DNA of 64,000 bases from Protula sp. h YS-2021 (GCA_949752745.1 OX457028.1:27051645-27115644); one strand, 5' to 3'. Numbered from the stretch's first letter, positions 44,285 to 54,811 are shown. Numbers and translations: made by a program. The notes: a model not told the origin generated them from the letters alone.

Positions 44285-44742
44285 ATGAATGCACTTGTAT
44301 TTAACGGTGGTGCTAACCTAGCTGTAAATGATAGGAATGTAGTGATAATAAGTTCTCGGACAATAAGTTCTGCTTATCAGTTTAAACCTGAAGTGTGGAA
44401 AGACTTTAAAAACATATCGCTTGAACCTGGGTTTAAACGTAGGCTTGAAAATAAATTTGAAATGTTAGTGGTTGAACATGATTCTAACATACGTGTTATA
44501 TTCTGGAGAAATCTTTTACAGGATTATCCAGAGGATTATGATGGAGTTGTGCCAGATACTCCATATTCAGATTTAATTAACTTTGATATGAAGAATTGGC
44601 GCGCAGTCTTACGATTCCTAGAAGCTATACAACATCCACTCTTCACCATCCTGCGAGCATAAAAACGTCTTTGCAGACAAGGAGACAGTTCATAGTTGAT
44701 ATGACTGTTGAACGAGATGGAAGACTTTTTATCGGAATATGA
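44285..44742 (+). pseudogene. Unrecognised ~150-aa protein (MNALVF...), element B
   Basis: Same protein as A 27065-27515 with FKPEVWKDFKNISLEPGF and LLQDYPEDYDGVVPDTPYSD. A frame change near 44630 sends it to a stop at 44660; the original frame would run to 44742 and so overlap the next ATG at 44716. Present in both elements, hence a real gene of this lineage. Confidence 0.6.
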
Positions 44743-45058
44743 ACCCATTACAAATGGATTCTCATATCTGAGAAACTTGTGTGATGACATTGTGCTAAGA
44801 CATTTTGAAAAGTATATCATTCTATTACCTGACGAACAATCCGTGTTGAAAGACTATCTAGAGAAGTTGAGGTTACCCGGCTTTCTCCTAATACTCTCAG
44901 AGAATTTAGAAGTGCGTGTGACTGAGAACTGTCTAGACGTGTTTGTACGATTTCACCAATATGACGAGCTTACAGAAGGCTACGACTACATCACCCTCAA
45001 CACAGTGGAATGGTACGCTCTGTTACAAGCATTGGATTGGAAAGAACCTGACGCTTGA
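44716..45058 (+). CDS. 113-aa protein with PC4-like tail, open in B
   Basis: MEDFLSEYEPITNGFSYLRN, KYIILLPDEQSVLKDYLEKL, GFLLILSENLEVRVTENCLD, and DYITLNTVEWYALLQALDWK near the end. The pattern of strands followed by L-x-x-x-E-W-x-x-L-L recalls PC4 domains. I start at the Met at 44716 because the A copy has the same Met. An upstream in-frame Met at 44708 is also possible. Confidence 0.55.
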
Positions 45059-45341
45059 ATTCAAAGAGGAAGGAGTGCAACTCATGCGGGGCACCAAGTC
45101 CATTGAGCTGACACATCCCATGTGTGTTATGGTGATGGACATTGACATGAATGATCATGGATATGAACTGAAACTGTCTGAACGCGAATATGTAAAAAAA
45201 ATAAAGTTTGGTAATGGACAGTGTTATGCTAGTTTTCATAGCATTTACAAACGTGGGTGTAATGTCTATGATACATATATTAATTTAGATTGGTATGAAT
45301 GGCATTTGTTTATCGATGTATTGAAGGTATTTGTGAAATAA
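44961..45341 (+). CDS. PC4-fold-like protein overlapping the previous gene, open in B
   Basis: 126 residues from the Met at 44961, overlapping the previous gene by ~98 nt in another frame. The first ~30 residues are low in character (MTSLQKATTTSPS), so the true start may be later. The body has LTLEFKEEGVQLMRGTKSIE, KIKFGNGQCYASFHSIYKRG and YDTYINLDWYEWHLFIDVLK. It is the last gene of the polymerase arm. Confidence 0.5.
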   Translation: MTSLQKATTTSPSTQWNGTLCYKHWIGKNLTLEFKEEGVQLMRGTKSIELTHPMCVMVMDIDMNDHGYELKLSEREYVKKIKFGNGQCYASFHSIYKRGCNVYDTYINLDWYEWHLFIDVLKVFVK

Positions 45342-45493
45342 AAGTTTAATGTAAAAAATAATTGTTAAAATGTAAATAATGTATAACACAATAAAAAAGA
45401 ATGTTGTATAAAACTGTCTTGTTTATTTACAATATCCATAATAAAATTAACAGTTACCAACAACTTAACTAATACAACTTAAATAATACAACA
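45342..45493. terminator. Convergent 3' ends of the two gene arms of B
   Basis: AATAAA on plus at 45390-45395 and on minus (TTTATT 45422-45427), the same face-to-face layout as in A. Confidence 0.6.
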
Positions 45494-45928
45494 TCAATAA
45501 AATAATGGTTTATAATGTCTATATACAAAATCCTTTACAACAAAATCCCCATCACTTCTTCTTAATACATCAATGATTTCAAAAGGACTATGCCCTCGAG
45601 CTCTTTGAATTATATAATACACACAATAAAATCCACATGTAGATTACGGTGTTTGTAATGGAACTGAATTATAAATGAAATTAAACTTTAAAAACTTATT
45701 CAAACGACTGTCTATAGGTAAAAGTCCATAAGAGTCAAAATATTCTGCAGGGTCTTCGTCATAATATACTGCCACCCAATGCTCTCCTGGCTCATCATGA
45801 TCGTCTGTGTTGATGACATAGGCACCGCGTTGTAAAGATGGTAACTGATCCATGGAAAACACACCTTGAAACAAGTCTTTTGTCGCGGCATCATGGGATA
45901 GTATGGCCTCTATCTGCTTCGTGTTCAT
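45494..45928 (-). pseudogene. Adenain-like cysteine protease (one stop), element B
   Basis: MNTKQIEAILSHDAATKDLF, then GEHWVAVYYDEDPAEYFDSY with the catalytic His and the acidic partner, a TAA at about 45646, then STCGFYCVYYIIQRARGHSP with the catalytic Cys. About 144 codons, shorter than adenovirus protease but usual for Polintons. It processes the small virion proteins and perhaps penton. Confidence 0.87.
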
Positions 45929-47292
45929 GACTGGTAGTCGAATTGAATGCTACGATTTGCACTTAGTGTATGCTGTTATCAAATTCAGCATACACTATAA
46001 CATTGATTGTATTTTGCAAGGCACCAGCAAAATTCATTTCTAGTCGCAAATTCCCATGTTTGATAAGGGCATAATGATCATCACCATCATAATCAGGTGT
46101 TAAGTCAAAAGAAAATAAAGAATAACCTCTAGGCCTATCTTTCCGTTTTATAATGAAACTTTTCTCACCATTCAATCTATCAAAAGATTTGTAAAGAGTT
46201 TCAAAAGCGTCAAGATATTTTCCTTGATTTATGTCAAGCTTGAGAGATTTGGATAGGACTGGTTAACCATCAGAGTAAAGCTGCATAAAGTTAAGATCAA
46301 AATGTTCAAAATTGTATGGATTTCTCAATACTGTTCCAGCAAAGGATTCATTATGAACCATTCCAATGACAATACGTTTTGGTAATTGGCCTAAAAAGAT
46401 GCTATCTTTCACAAAAGATTGAAATCCTGGTGGAATAGCCAAAATTTTACACTCTTTTCTAGTAATAATAAACTTAGCAGGACTTTTCATCAATGCATCT
46501 GCATGTTCCAACTGAATACCTGGACTAACCTTCACTTTGCGAATGGTTAAAAACGCTTCTCTCACTTCTACTTTAAAACCATTATTTGCAGTCATTAATA
46601 CATATTCATCTTTTTGTCTATGTAAACGTAATTTCATACTAACACCATTTGGAAGATAACGATCCTGCTCAAACAAATCTACGCTTAAACCACCTGTAAG
46701 CATAAACTCACGGCTTAGACGTGTATACAAATAACGATTATCAAAACCATTATTTCCTGTTTCAGCTAGATCGCCACCCTCAACATTTACAACCTGATAC
46801 ATATCTTTCATGATTAGCTCTTTTCACCTCATGAGTATTCATTGACCCGGCAGTATCTTAATCGATGAGACGAATAGAGCGCTCAGAATGGAGACTTTCT
46901 TCCGAGTCATGAATGAGATGAGATATGATGCTGGTATAACCATGGGTATTGTTACTATGTGATATGAAACGATGATTTAGAAATAATTCAATATTGGACC
47001 ATAACCCATTAAACAAATCATTGATACATGACACGTTATCATCTACACCACATAGTGTTCTATCAGCCTTTACAATGCGGCATGCACTATGGAGTTTACT
47101 GTTCTTTAAATCTAGATATTCTTCTGTAGTCACAGGAATGTAGAATTCTATTGGAGCACCCTCTCTAATGGTAGTCATTGGTTGATAGTCTACATAATAA
47201 CTTTTTTCTACAGCAGTTTGCGTTGGTGGTATGTGAAACCATTCTAATGGAGAAAGACTACATTCACAAGAATGATTATGAATTAAAGACAT
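45925..47292 (-). pseudogene. Major capsid protein (double jelly-roll), broken in B
   Basis: MSLIHNHSCECSLSPLEWFH, IPPTQTAVEKSYYVDYQPMT, PIEFYIPVTTEEYLDLKN and later TRLSREFMLTGGLSVDLFEQ. About 455 codons. A stop at 46857-46859, a stop near 46263 and a frame change near 45965 interrupt it. It is better preserved at the N-terminus than A, so the two copies complement each other for family assignment. Confidence 0.88.
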
Positions 47293-47294
47293 GA

Positions 47295-47649
47295 TTAAAA
47301 AATATCTTTCTTATATTTTGTTGATGTTATCCGTTTAGCTGCCTTTCGCCTTCTGACAGGTTTTGCTGGTTGTGCTCTCTTTTGTCCTCCTAACCCATCA
47401 CCAAACATACGTTGTGCTACTCGACCTGTAACATCTTTCGCGACATCTTTTGCAGCTTTTTTAAGATGTGGTGCAACGATTTTAGCCCCTGCCTTAAGCA
47501 GTGGAATAGCTTTGCGAGCCAATGATCCCAGTATTGAACCAATACGATCTCCATATTTTATTTGCGCTCCTTTAAATCCTGGTAATTCCCCACCCACTTG
47601 ACGACGAAAATGGTTGCGATATATAGATGGATTGTGTGTATGCTTTCAT
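47295..47649 (-). pseudogene. pVI/pX-like virion protein, element B
   Basis: The ATG overlaps the penton stop (ATGA at 47646-47649). A frame change in the first ~20 codons precedes the conserved body RRQVGGELPGFKGAQIKYGD, the Ala/Lys helix KAGAKIVAPHLKKAAKDVAK and the basic end RRRKAAKRI. The GG cleavage motif is kept. Confidence 0.7.
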
Positions 47650-48410
47650 AATGCTTTTCGTCGAAAATGAAGTTTACAGATCACCTTTCCAGTTTGAAAT
47701 GGAACATTATGACTTGTATCGTCCTTAATATTCATTTCTATCACGTCAAATTTGGATGTGTTTGCAGGAACATAATGAGGTTCTCCATAAGTTTTCATGA
47801 CAATGTCTCCATCATGTCCTTGTATTCCAACAGAACGTAGCAAAGGAACATAATAATCGCCAACAACTTGTGGCTCACAAATACTACAGTACACATAAAG
47901 TGTATAAAATCCCTGTTTCACATCGGCTTTATGTTCAGCTGTACACGTTTCAGTATACCATTGATCTGGGATAAATCCTAAAATCTCAGCTAATCCAGCG
48001 GACAATGACACTTCAAAGTTATAATTTAGAAATAGAAAAACTCGTCGTCTAATTTTATCATACTTTATCCGAATAGCTTCTTTAAGGTCATCTTTCATAG
48101 AATTAGTCGCTTCTTCATTGACTGCATGACATACGTCTTATATGGATCTGTAGTAACCATAAGGAATAGTGATTGTGTCAAGAACAGAATCTGTAAATTG
48201 TTGTTGTCGATACTGAATAGAATAGGCCATTCCATGTCTCATGATTGTCCATGTATGTGGATATTGAATTTCAGCTAAAGCCACTTCATATTTTCCGTTC
48301 AGATAGATGGTTCGAGGCATACGAATTTGATAATTCGAAGTCTTGTTGTTGGGATAATAGTTCATACTAGCATTGCATGGTAAAGTAATGTAAAAACTTG
48401 TTGACTCCAT
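47646..48410 (-). pseudogene. Minor capsid (penton-like), split in B
   Basis: MESTSFYITLPCNASMNYYP, KYEVALAEIQYPHTWTIMRH and, after a frame loss near 48135, FLNYNFEVSLSAGLAEILGF and YCSICEPQVVGDYYVPLLRS. Clear orthologue of A 23443-24189. Confidence 0.82.
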
Positions 48411-48464
48411 GACAGCTAAATCGCTTATGTGATGTAGATAGACTAGATGTGTATATACCTTACT

Positions 48465-48674
48465 TCATGTTTGACACTCGTCATCCTCACTCTCTACATT
48501 GCTGTCTACATTGTTGTCTAAATTGATATCTACAGGATCTACATTGGTATCTACTACTTCTCCCTGACAACAAGCACTGACACACCTAATTTTTACAGGA
48601 ATAGTATTTTTATTTCCATTTTCTTTACAACAACAACACTATAACTCTTTAATCCATGTTAAAAAGTTTCCCAT
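48465..48674 (-). pseudogene. Small MGN...Cys-run protein, element B
   Basis: MGNFLTWIKEL, then a TAG, then four Cys, CKENGNKNTIPVKIRCVSAC and an acidic tail (NVDSNVESEDDECQT). Overlaps the end of the 196-aa gene by 17 nt, as in A. The N-terminal MGN and the acidic tail are conserved between the two elements. Confidence 0.5.
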
Positions 48675-49145
48675 CCTTCTGGAAACAACCTTTGTTGACG
48701 TTGTTTTGTAATATCTTCACGAGTTGTCTTTTTGCTAAAAACAGTTTTTGGAATGTTACCGTCTACAATTTCCTCAATAGACTGCTTCCAACCATGTGGT
48801 GGTTCTCATCGTTCTTTTCTTCTTGTAGCAACCAATTCCTCTTTCAACAAATCAATAATTTGGGATTTGTAATGACAGTACCTGTTTTTAAAACAAGTTC
48901 ATTTTTATCTGTCCATCTCGTACCATATTTCTTAAGTTCTGCCAGAAGTTGTGTTAGTTTTACATGATAAATAGGTTGAAAATTGTTTAGAAACTGTTGG
49001 GACTTTTCTGATTTTTCTGCATTAGATGCTGTAACAGACTTTTGTCGTTGTTGTTGTGACTGAATTTCACCATCTTTTCCCTTTTTTCTAACAACATTTT
49101 GTATTCATATTCAGGAATGAGGACCATTTTCAAAGTATGTTTCAT
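48658..49145 (-). pseudogene. Copy of the 196-aa basic protein, deleted and frameshifted in B
   Basis: Starts MKHTLKMVLIPEYEYKM in an ATGA overlap with the preceding gene. It lacks about 90 bases that encode residues ~27-57 in A, and has frame changes near 48810 and 48860. Confidence 0.65.
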
Positions 49146-49461
49146 TTTAACAGCAACTGAGCTAACAAGGGTAATGCAAATTTAGCAATAGCTCCAATAA
49201 ATCCTCCTTTCCGATTAACCAACTTCTTTTTTCTTCGAAGTGATATCTTCTTATCTGCTAGTGTGCGTAGGGTATGACGTTCACGCTTGAATACCTTTTT
49301 GAGCTTAAGGGTAAATGTCCTCGCAATATATTCAAACAAATTTCAAACAAGCTAGTTAATTCCTCCCTAGTAGCTTGTTGTAGCAAGGATTTACGTCGTT
49401 TAGGCCCGCTGCGTGCGAGCAAGTGAAGGAAAGGTTGATTCACTTGAATACGTTTAGACAT
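49142..49461 (-). pseudogene. 108-aa basic virion-type protein, frameshifted in B
   Basis: MSKRIQVNQPFLHLLARSGP ... FEICLNILRGHLPLSSKRY, frame change near 49295, then KKISLRRKKKLVNRKGGFIG. The residue at the GG site is RKGG here against QKGG in A. Confidence 0.65.
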
Positions 49462-50109
49462 CTTGGCTGCGAATGGTCAAGTGATTTGGTTCTTGTTCAT
49501 ACGCTACTTTATCAACATATACGTAATGTGTATCTTTTGGTAAAATGCCTGTACGAATACGCAGTTGATCACTCGTCTTCGGCTTCAAATCAATGAATAA
49601 ATAGCCATGAGGTTTGCTGGTAGCATCTTGATAGGCTTCTATGAGAAATTGAGATTTTCCAGGATACATTTGTGGCGCTAATGTACTTATTTGTTGACTG
49701 TCTCTATGATTTTTAAACAAAATTATGTAATGTTTATTCAAACTAATACTTCTCATTTCTCTTCCATGATGGAACAAATTATGCACAATAAAAATAATGC
49801 TTAGATTTTGATGACTGCTGCCAACACTAAAGAGACGTGTCATTCGCTCATCACTATGGCATTTGGTCATTAAGTCATCAATGATGAATAAGTTTGGTTT
49901 TTCGGGTTAAAACGCTCTTCAATGTCATCTGGAATGCCTTGGTAAAATTCCACACCTTTCATTCCCTTATACAAAGGCTGATCTGCTGCATAAAGCCATA
50001 AAATGGTTTTTGGGGAGGGTTTAATTAACTTTTGTTCTAGAATTTCCCTAACTAGAGAAGTTTTAGCACTGCCTGTAGGTCCAGAGACCAAACATGTGAA
50101 TAAATGCTT
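49454..50109 (-). pseudogene. FtsK/HerA-type packaging ATPase (broken), element B
   Basis: Walker A GPTGSAKTS at about 50080, Walker B IIDDLM at about 49880 after a frame change, then NLSIIFIVHNLFHHGREM. The initiator Met seen in A is changed (TTA), so the first usable Met is at 50091. Confidence 0.86.
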
Positions 50110-51211
50110 AATTTTTTAATGTCTGTTTCTTTCATCCAACTGTTAAACTTCTTTGGCTAACCTAACCACTTGACAAATAATTCTTTAACACCTCGTCTTT
50201 TTTGTGTTTTCAAAACCTTTTCAATTCTGTAGACTGATTCAATATCTTTTGTCACTTTCTGCAGTTCTTCTACATAAAAATGTCCATCAATATCTTCGTC
50301 CAAAAAGTCTTTCACACGATACAAGTGTATTCCTTGCTTCTTACAACGATGTGTGATAATGAAGACTTCTTGCGTCCATTTTATATGATAATCCCGCTGA
50401 AATACATATTTCATGTGAGAAATGCGAACCTGATCACCAATCTTAAATTTGTAGGGTTTTTTCTTTTTCTTTGGTTTTAATTTCAATTTGTCTACATACA
50501 TATACTTCCACACTTTCGATTCGTTGTCTTTACGAATATCTGCAGGAGCATACTTATTAGGGAGGGAGCCATGAGGTCTACGGTTGTAATTATACACTAA
50601 GTCTGGAAGGATGTCCATATATCGATAAGTTTGATTATGTAGGAAATATCGATACAGCAATCCCCTTAGAGTACGAATGACTCTCTCAGCAAAGTTGGCT
50701 TTGGTTTTATTCTTTGTCGTATAGGCATGCATTCCCTCCTTCTTCAAAAATGCTTTTACCCATCTGTTTTTAAATTTAGTTCCTTTATCCGACCTTAGAG
50801 TTCGTGGTCTTCGTTGTGTTTCATGAAAAATCTTTTGAAAGGCTTCTATAACGCTGGTATGTGATTTATTAGGTATTTGCTGCACCCATAAATATTTCGA
50901 AAACACATCAATGACAACCAATAAAAAGCGGGTGTTATCATTATAGGGAGCTATGTTTCCCATGTCAGCTAAATCAATATCCCACATGTCATCAATTCCA
51001 CGTGTAATGACACGTTGCCCTTTAAACCTGTATTTTACAGGTTGTAGTAAACTGAAGGAATCTTGATCCTGTAACTATTTCTTCACTTGTGAATGAGTGG
51101 CTGGTTGATAATGTTTTTTAATATGTGATAAAGTTTGTAAGGACCAGCAAATGCCCCGGGTTGACCAGGTTTAAAGTAAATATTGGTTAAGTAGTCTTTC
51201 CACGTCGACAT
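50110..51211 (-). pseudogene. Polinton integrase with chromodomain (broken), element B
   Basis: The Met at 51211 starts MSTWKD. A TAG stop near 51075 and frame changes near 51110 precede a long open part (50157-50987) with WDIDLADMGN, LRSDKGTKFKN and NFAERVIRTLRG, a KIGDQVRISHMKYVF segment and a chromodomain YRIEKVL...ELFVKWLG. A TAG cuts the chromodomain at about 50157. Note Lys in place of Glu in the SDKGTKF stretch, though the catalytic Asp is kept. Confidence 0.9.
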
Positions 51212-51354
51212 GTTAACACTAAATGATCAACACTTGTTAACATGTCTTGCATTTTATTTTGTCAACATATCTTGCATTTTATCAACATATCTTAAATTTT
51301 ATTTTATCAACATATCTTACATTTTATTTTGTCTCACAACTCAATCAACATATC
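51212..51354. repeat. Short AT-rich repeats between integrase and small genes of B
   Basis: The unit TCAACATATCTTACATTTTA recurs about four times. A has only two (about 20462-20520). Confidence 0.6.
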
Positions 51355-51646
51355 TTACAAATCAAGTATTGATACAATAATGTGAATAGTTGGAGTCCAT
51401 TGATCTTCAATGTATATTAACCAACTACTTAATTCATCAAATGTGATAGCATCTACACCATATTTTTCACAACGTTGATTTGCATTATCTAACACTTTAT
51501 CTAAATGAATATAATATTTAGCTTCATTCCAATGAATGACACGTATGTTCTAAACACTCTTCATTTTGACAAGCAGAACATACCAAACATGTAATTTTTT
51601 TTACAGCTAATAACATTTCTTCACAATATATTTTTGCACAATACAT
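51355..51646 (-). pseudogene. Cys/His protein, degraded copy in B
   Basis: Orthologue of A 20139-20462. The ATG of A is ATT here. YCEEMLLAVKK, ACQNEEC and DAITFDELSSWLIYIEDQWT remain, with a frame change in the Cys region near 51545. Confidence 0.55.
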
Positions 51647-51668
51647 TTTCTCTATGTAATGTCTGCCA

Positions 51669-51956
51669 TTATACTGCAATATAGATTAACCACTCTCTCA
51701 CTTCATCAAACAGTCTTGGATCAAATCGAGCGAAGTGATATGCTGCTTCCACATCAAACTCCTCAGCTCCGTCAATGTTTGAAAGCACACACTCTTTGAT
51801 GAAATCCTCGCGTAAGTTTGGTACGTTTAACGTGGAATGAGCAAGTTCCCAATAAATGTCAAAGTTCTGCAGTTGTTGTTGAATAGATCCAAAACGTGTC
51901 AGTTCACTTATCATGTAGTCCACATACTTCTCCTTGAAACACGTTTCTGCATCCAT
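51669..51956 (-). CDS. Unrecognised 95-aa acidic protein, open in B
   Basis: MDAETCFKEKYVDYMISELT ... LREDFIKECVLSNIDGAEEF ... LFDEVREWLIYIAV. Orthologue of A 19846-20130 with few changes, which suggests a protein-level constraint before decay. Upstream frame extends to 52055 but is not conserved. Confidence 0.65.
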   Translation of the reverse strand: MDAETCFKEKYVDYMISELTRFGSIQQQLQNFDIYWELAHSTLNVPNLREDFIKECVLSNIDGAEEFDVEAAYHFARFDPRLFDEVREWLIYIAV

Positions 51957-52024
51957 CTTTGTTTCACATGTCCATATAACACGTCTGCACACTATGACGG
52001 CTGGTAAGCAAATGACTCTCAGTC

Positions 52025-52629
52025 TTACTCCACAGAAACAGTTAGTGAGCCGCACTTGTTGCAGATGTTGTCTGGTTCACACAACTTGCAATTGTACTTG
52101 TGGCAGTGACAATCATAATCCCCAGCATATCCGTAAGCACCACAATATTCACAGGTAAGTCCAAGTTGATTTTGCACATCCATATTCTCCAATTGAACTT
52201 CAGCCAGTCTTTTCTTGGATAACTTTGACACTTTCATCCGATTGTCCTTTTGCAGCTTGGAGTTTTCTTGCCATGATATTCCGTACATGGCAATAAGGTT
52301 GAGTTGATGCTATCCTTCTCCTGAAGCAATGTCTCCCATTCACCATCATTCATGTTGATGTAATACTTGTATTCTTTCCCTTCAAACAGTGATGTATGCA
52401 CAAAACTCACATAGCGCATGCCTTGGTATGAAATGACTTCAAGCCATTTCGTTTGCCTTAAGTACAGTTTGAAGCCAATGTCGCGTAATCTTGCTAAGTT
52501 CAGGCACACAATCTTCCACAAGGATGGTGATAAAGCAAGCCATCTCTCTCCAATAAATAACCCAAATTGTCCCTGCTCCACAGCAATGGTTAAGTTTGCA
52601 CTAATTTTAAAGCTGCTTGTCTTCTCCAT
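52025..52629 (-). pseudogene. PC4-fold-like / zinc-ribbon protein, one frameshift in B
   Basis: MEKTSSFKISANLTIAVEQG, ERWLALSPSLWKIVCLNLAR, YVSFVHTSLFEGKEYKYYIN, EWETLLQEKDS, then a frame change near 52285 and KLSKKRLAEVQLENMDVQNQ, CEYCGAYGYAGDYDCHCHKY and CKLCEPDNICNKCGS. Two PC4-like halves (LSPSLWKIV and INMNDGEWETLL) suggest an internal repeat. TATAAAAGG lies ~40 bp upstream. Confidence 0.6.
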
Positions 52630-52683
52630 GGCTGCGCGTTGAATGATGACTGCACTTGACACCTCACTCCTTTTATATGGACA

Positions 52684-53756
52684 TTACATGTATTTTTTCG
52701 TGAGATGTTTGCAAAATCGTGGAGTGATCTCGTTGAAACCATCCAGAAAGGCTGTTGGCAAACCGTCTGTTAGAGATTGTTTCATGATGATCACTAAAAA
52801 GTCTCCTCGTTTGCGACTACCAATTATCCATTCAAAGAGCATTGGAATGGTGAAATGTCCTTTTTCATAGAGGTAGGCCATCATATCATACACCTTAATA
52901 CGTTCTTCAAGGTACTTGAAGCCATGTAGCATGATCTTTGCACATTTGGAATCGCGATCCTCGTCTTAAAAAGTTCCTCATGAAGACTTCTAATAAGTTG
53001 AACGAAACGTCGGGTCATGACTTGGGAGAACTGTGGCTCTGACGCAAGAAGATGCTCTAGGTTTCCTCCTAGCATGTAGATAAGCTGAATGACAGTGTTC
53101 ACCTCTTCCGTTAGGTATATGTGCGTGTGTTGGTCGAAAAAGCCTTCTTCACATAAACGCCATAAAATGTTGCAATCGATCAGAGGAATCACTGCTTGAA
53201 AGTTTCGTTTCAACATCGTGACGTCTTCCTCAGTAACAGGAATAGTTTTGCTCAATTCAAATTTAGATTTGAGCTGCTTGTCATCGTCGTCGCTGTCGTC
53301 ATCGTCGTCGTTATCGCCGTCGTTGTCGTCGTCGTTGTCGTCATCGCCGTCGTTGTCGCCGTCGTTGTCGCCGTCGCTGTCGCCGTCGTTGTCGTCGTTG
53401 TTGCCATCGCTTGACATGACCACTTCTTCCTCAACATGCTCTAGATGTGCCTTTAACTTTGTGCTAAGTGGCTTGGCGCTACCATTTAAAAGCGCATTTG
53501 CAACCCAGAACGGGTAGTCAGATCCCTCAGGATCTGGCATTGCTTGCTGTACTGTAGACACGTCTGGCGGAGCACCTAACACTTCCTCAGGCTTTCTTTG
53601 CTGTACTGTAGACACGTCCGACGGAGCCCCTAATGCTTTCTCCAAGGCCTTATCAGCTTCTGCCATTGTACTTAGGAAGGCAGCAGTCTCCTCTGCAGTT
53701 AAAACTGCATCTGTAAAAGCCATTGTTTCCTTGTCGAACAGGCTATCAATTTCCAT
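52684..53756 (-). pseudogene. Asp-rich protein with two helical, death-fold-like domains (B only)
   Basis: Starts MEIDSLFDKETMAFTDAVLT at 53756. A duplicated short repeat (GAPSDVSTVQQ / GAPPDVSTVQQ) is followed by a ~45-residue Asp/Asn/Gly tract. Then comes an ~90-residue helical domain with LIDCNILWRLCEEGFFDQHT and FVQLIRSLHEELFK. After a frame change near 52925 a second helical domain follows with YDMMAYLYEKGHFTIPMLFE and GLPTAFLDGFNEI. The spacing resembles CARD/death-fold domains (I-L-x-x-L-x-x-x-G-x-x ... F-x-x-x-L). This is pattern recognition only. Promoter TATAAAAAGG is at about 53832 on the minus strand. Confidence 0.5.
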
Positions 53757-53799
53757 GTTGCTAGCCGTTGATGCTTTTCGAGACGTCCATGATGTCTTG

Positions 53800-54050
53800 G
53801 CAATACAATGGCCATAGGGGCGGCGAACCGACCTTTTTATACTACTCTCGGTGGCGGTCCAGTGGCTTGTGGCTCACTGGCCGGGGGAAGTTCCTCACAC
53901 GGTACATCTATGAGCACCCGGGGGAGGTCCTCACACTCTATGCTGTCAGTCTGCTTCTATCTCTGGGGGGGGGGGTCCTCACAGCGACTTTTTCTAGCAG
54001 CCTCGCACTCTATGCAGTCAGTCTGCTTCTGACTGTTGGCCAGCTAACAT
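53800..54050. promoter_or_regulatory. Inner inverted repeat / divergent promoter, right end of B
   Basis: Inverse of the block at 39340-39534: GTACATCTATGAGCACCC, GAGGTCCTCACACTCTATGC and CAGTCTGCTTCTATCTC. The inward TATA (AGTAGTATAAAAAGG on minus) mirrors AGTAGTATATAAATGG at the left. The CAGTCTGCTTCT box occurs twice here. Confidence 0.7.
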
Positions 54051-54051
54051 C

Positions 54052-54791
54052 ATGCAGTACAAAGAAGAATTCTTTAACGCGGCGCGTCGTCAGAAATTTT
54101 TTCTGACACAGAAGGATATCGACCTCTTTGAGGTGATATACAATGAATACAAGGTATTCATGTGCGATAAGTGGATGGAACTTCAAGCGGCAAACACGCG
54201 CGAATACAACCGGTTTGGCAGGGCGGCGGAGGAGAGCCTCCTGCAAAGTTTCGGGATCCGTCGCCCTGCCAGAAAGCGACTCCGGTGAAAGCGACAGCAA
54301 GCCCGAGAAAGCCTGACGTCACCATCCGGAGGATGCAGAGGCGCGTGCCCAGTGCCACTGTCACGAGGCCGGACAGTCCACCACCTGCTCCTTTGGATGA
54401 GCTGACGGCCGCTGTCGCCAGCATTACGGATATACCAGCAACCGACGCCAGCCAGATGCAGTCGGCTTCCGACTATGGCAACACCCCTGAACTGGTTGAG
54501 TTGAAACTGGAGGACGGCTATAGCAAAGAGTCAACATTTCAGGATGTTGTGCACTTCTTGGACACGGTTGACAATGTGCAGTACTGCGACTTCTGCAATT
54601 TCATGGTTCCGGCAGGAGTCTCTATGAGAGTGCATGAACAGGAATGCTCAGAGGCTATGAAGTCCGAACACCATTACTGTAGTGTTCTGGGCAGGGGTTT
54701 CAACTCAAACAGGGCTAGGGTAGCGACTCATAGGAGGAGGTCCGGCTGCAGGGAAGACAACGGCAGCGGCGGGAGCGGCAGGAAGAAGTAA
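54052..54791 (+). pseudogene. Outward accessory gene with C2H2-like zinc region (frameshifted)
   Basis: The ATG at 54052 starts MQYKEEFFNAARRQKFFLTQ, then KDIDLFEVIYNEYKVFMCDK. A frame change near 54285 leads to a Pro/Ser-rich linker (RPDSPPPAPLDEL), an acidic stretch and a Cys/His region VQYCDFCNFMVPAGVSMRVH, EQECSEAMKSEHHYCSVLGR. The last part suggests one C2H2 finger and a degenerate second. GC content is higher than in the core genes, which hints at separate acquisition. A histone-type hairpin begins 21 nt after the stop. Confidence 0.5.
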
Positions 54792-54811
54792 AGAAGAGCA
54801 AAAACCTCCAC

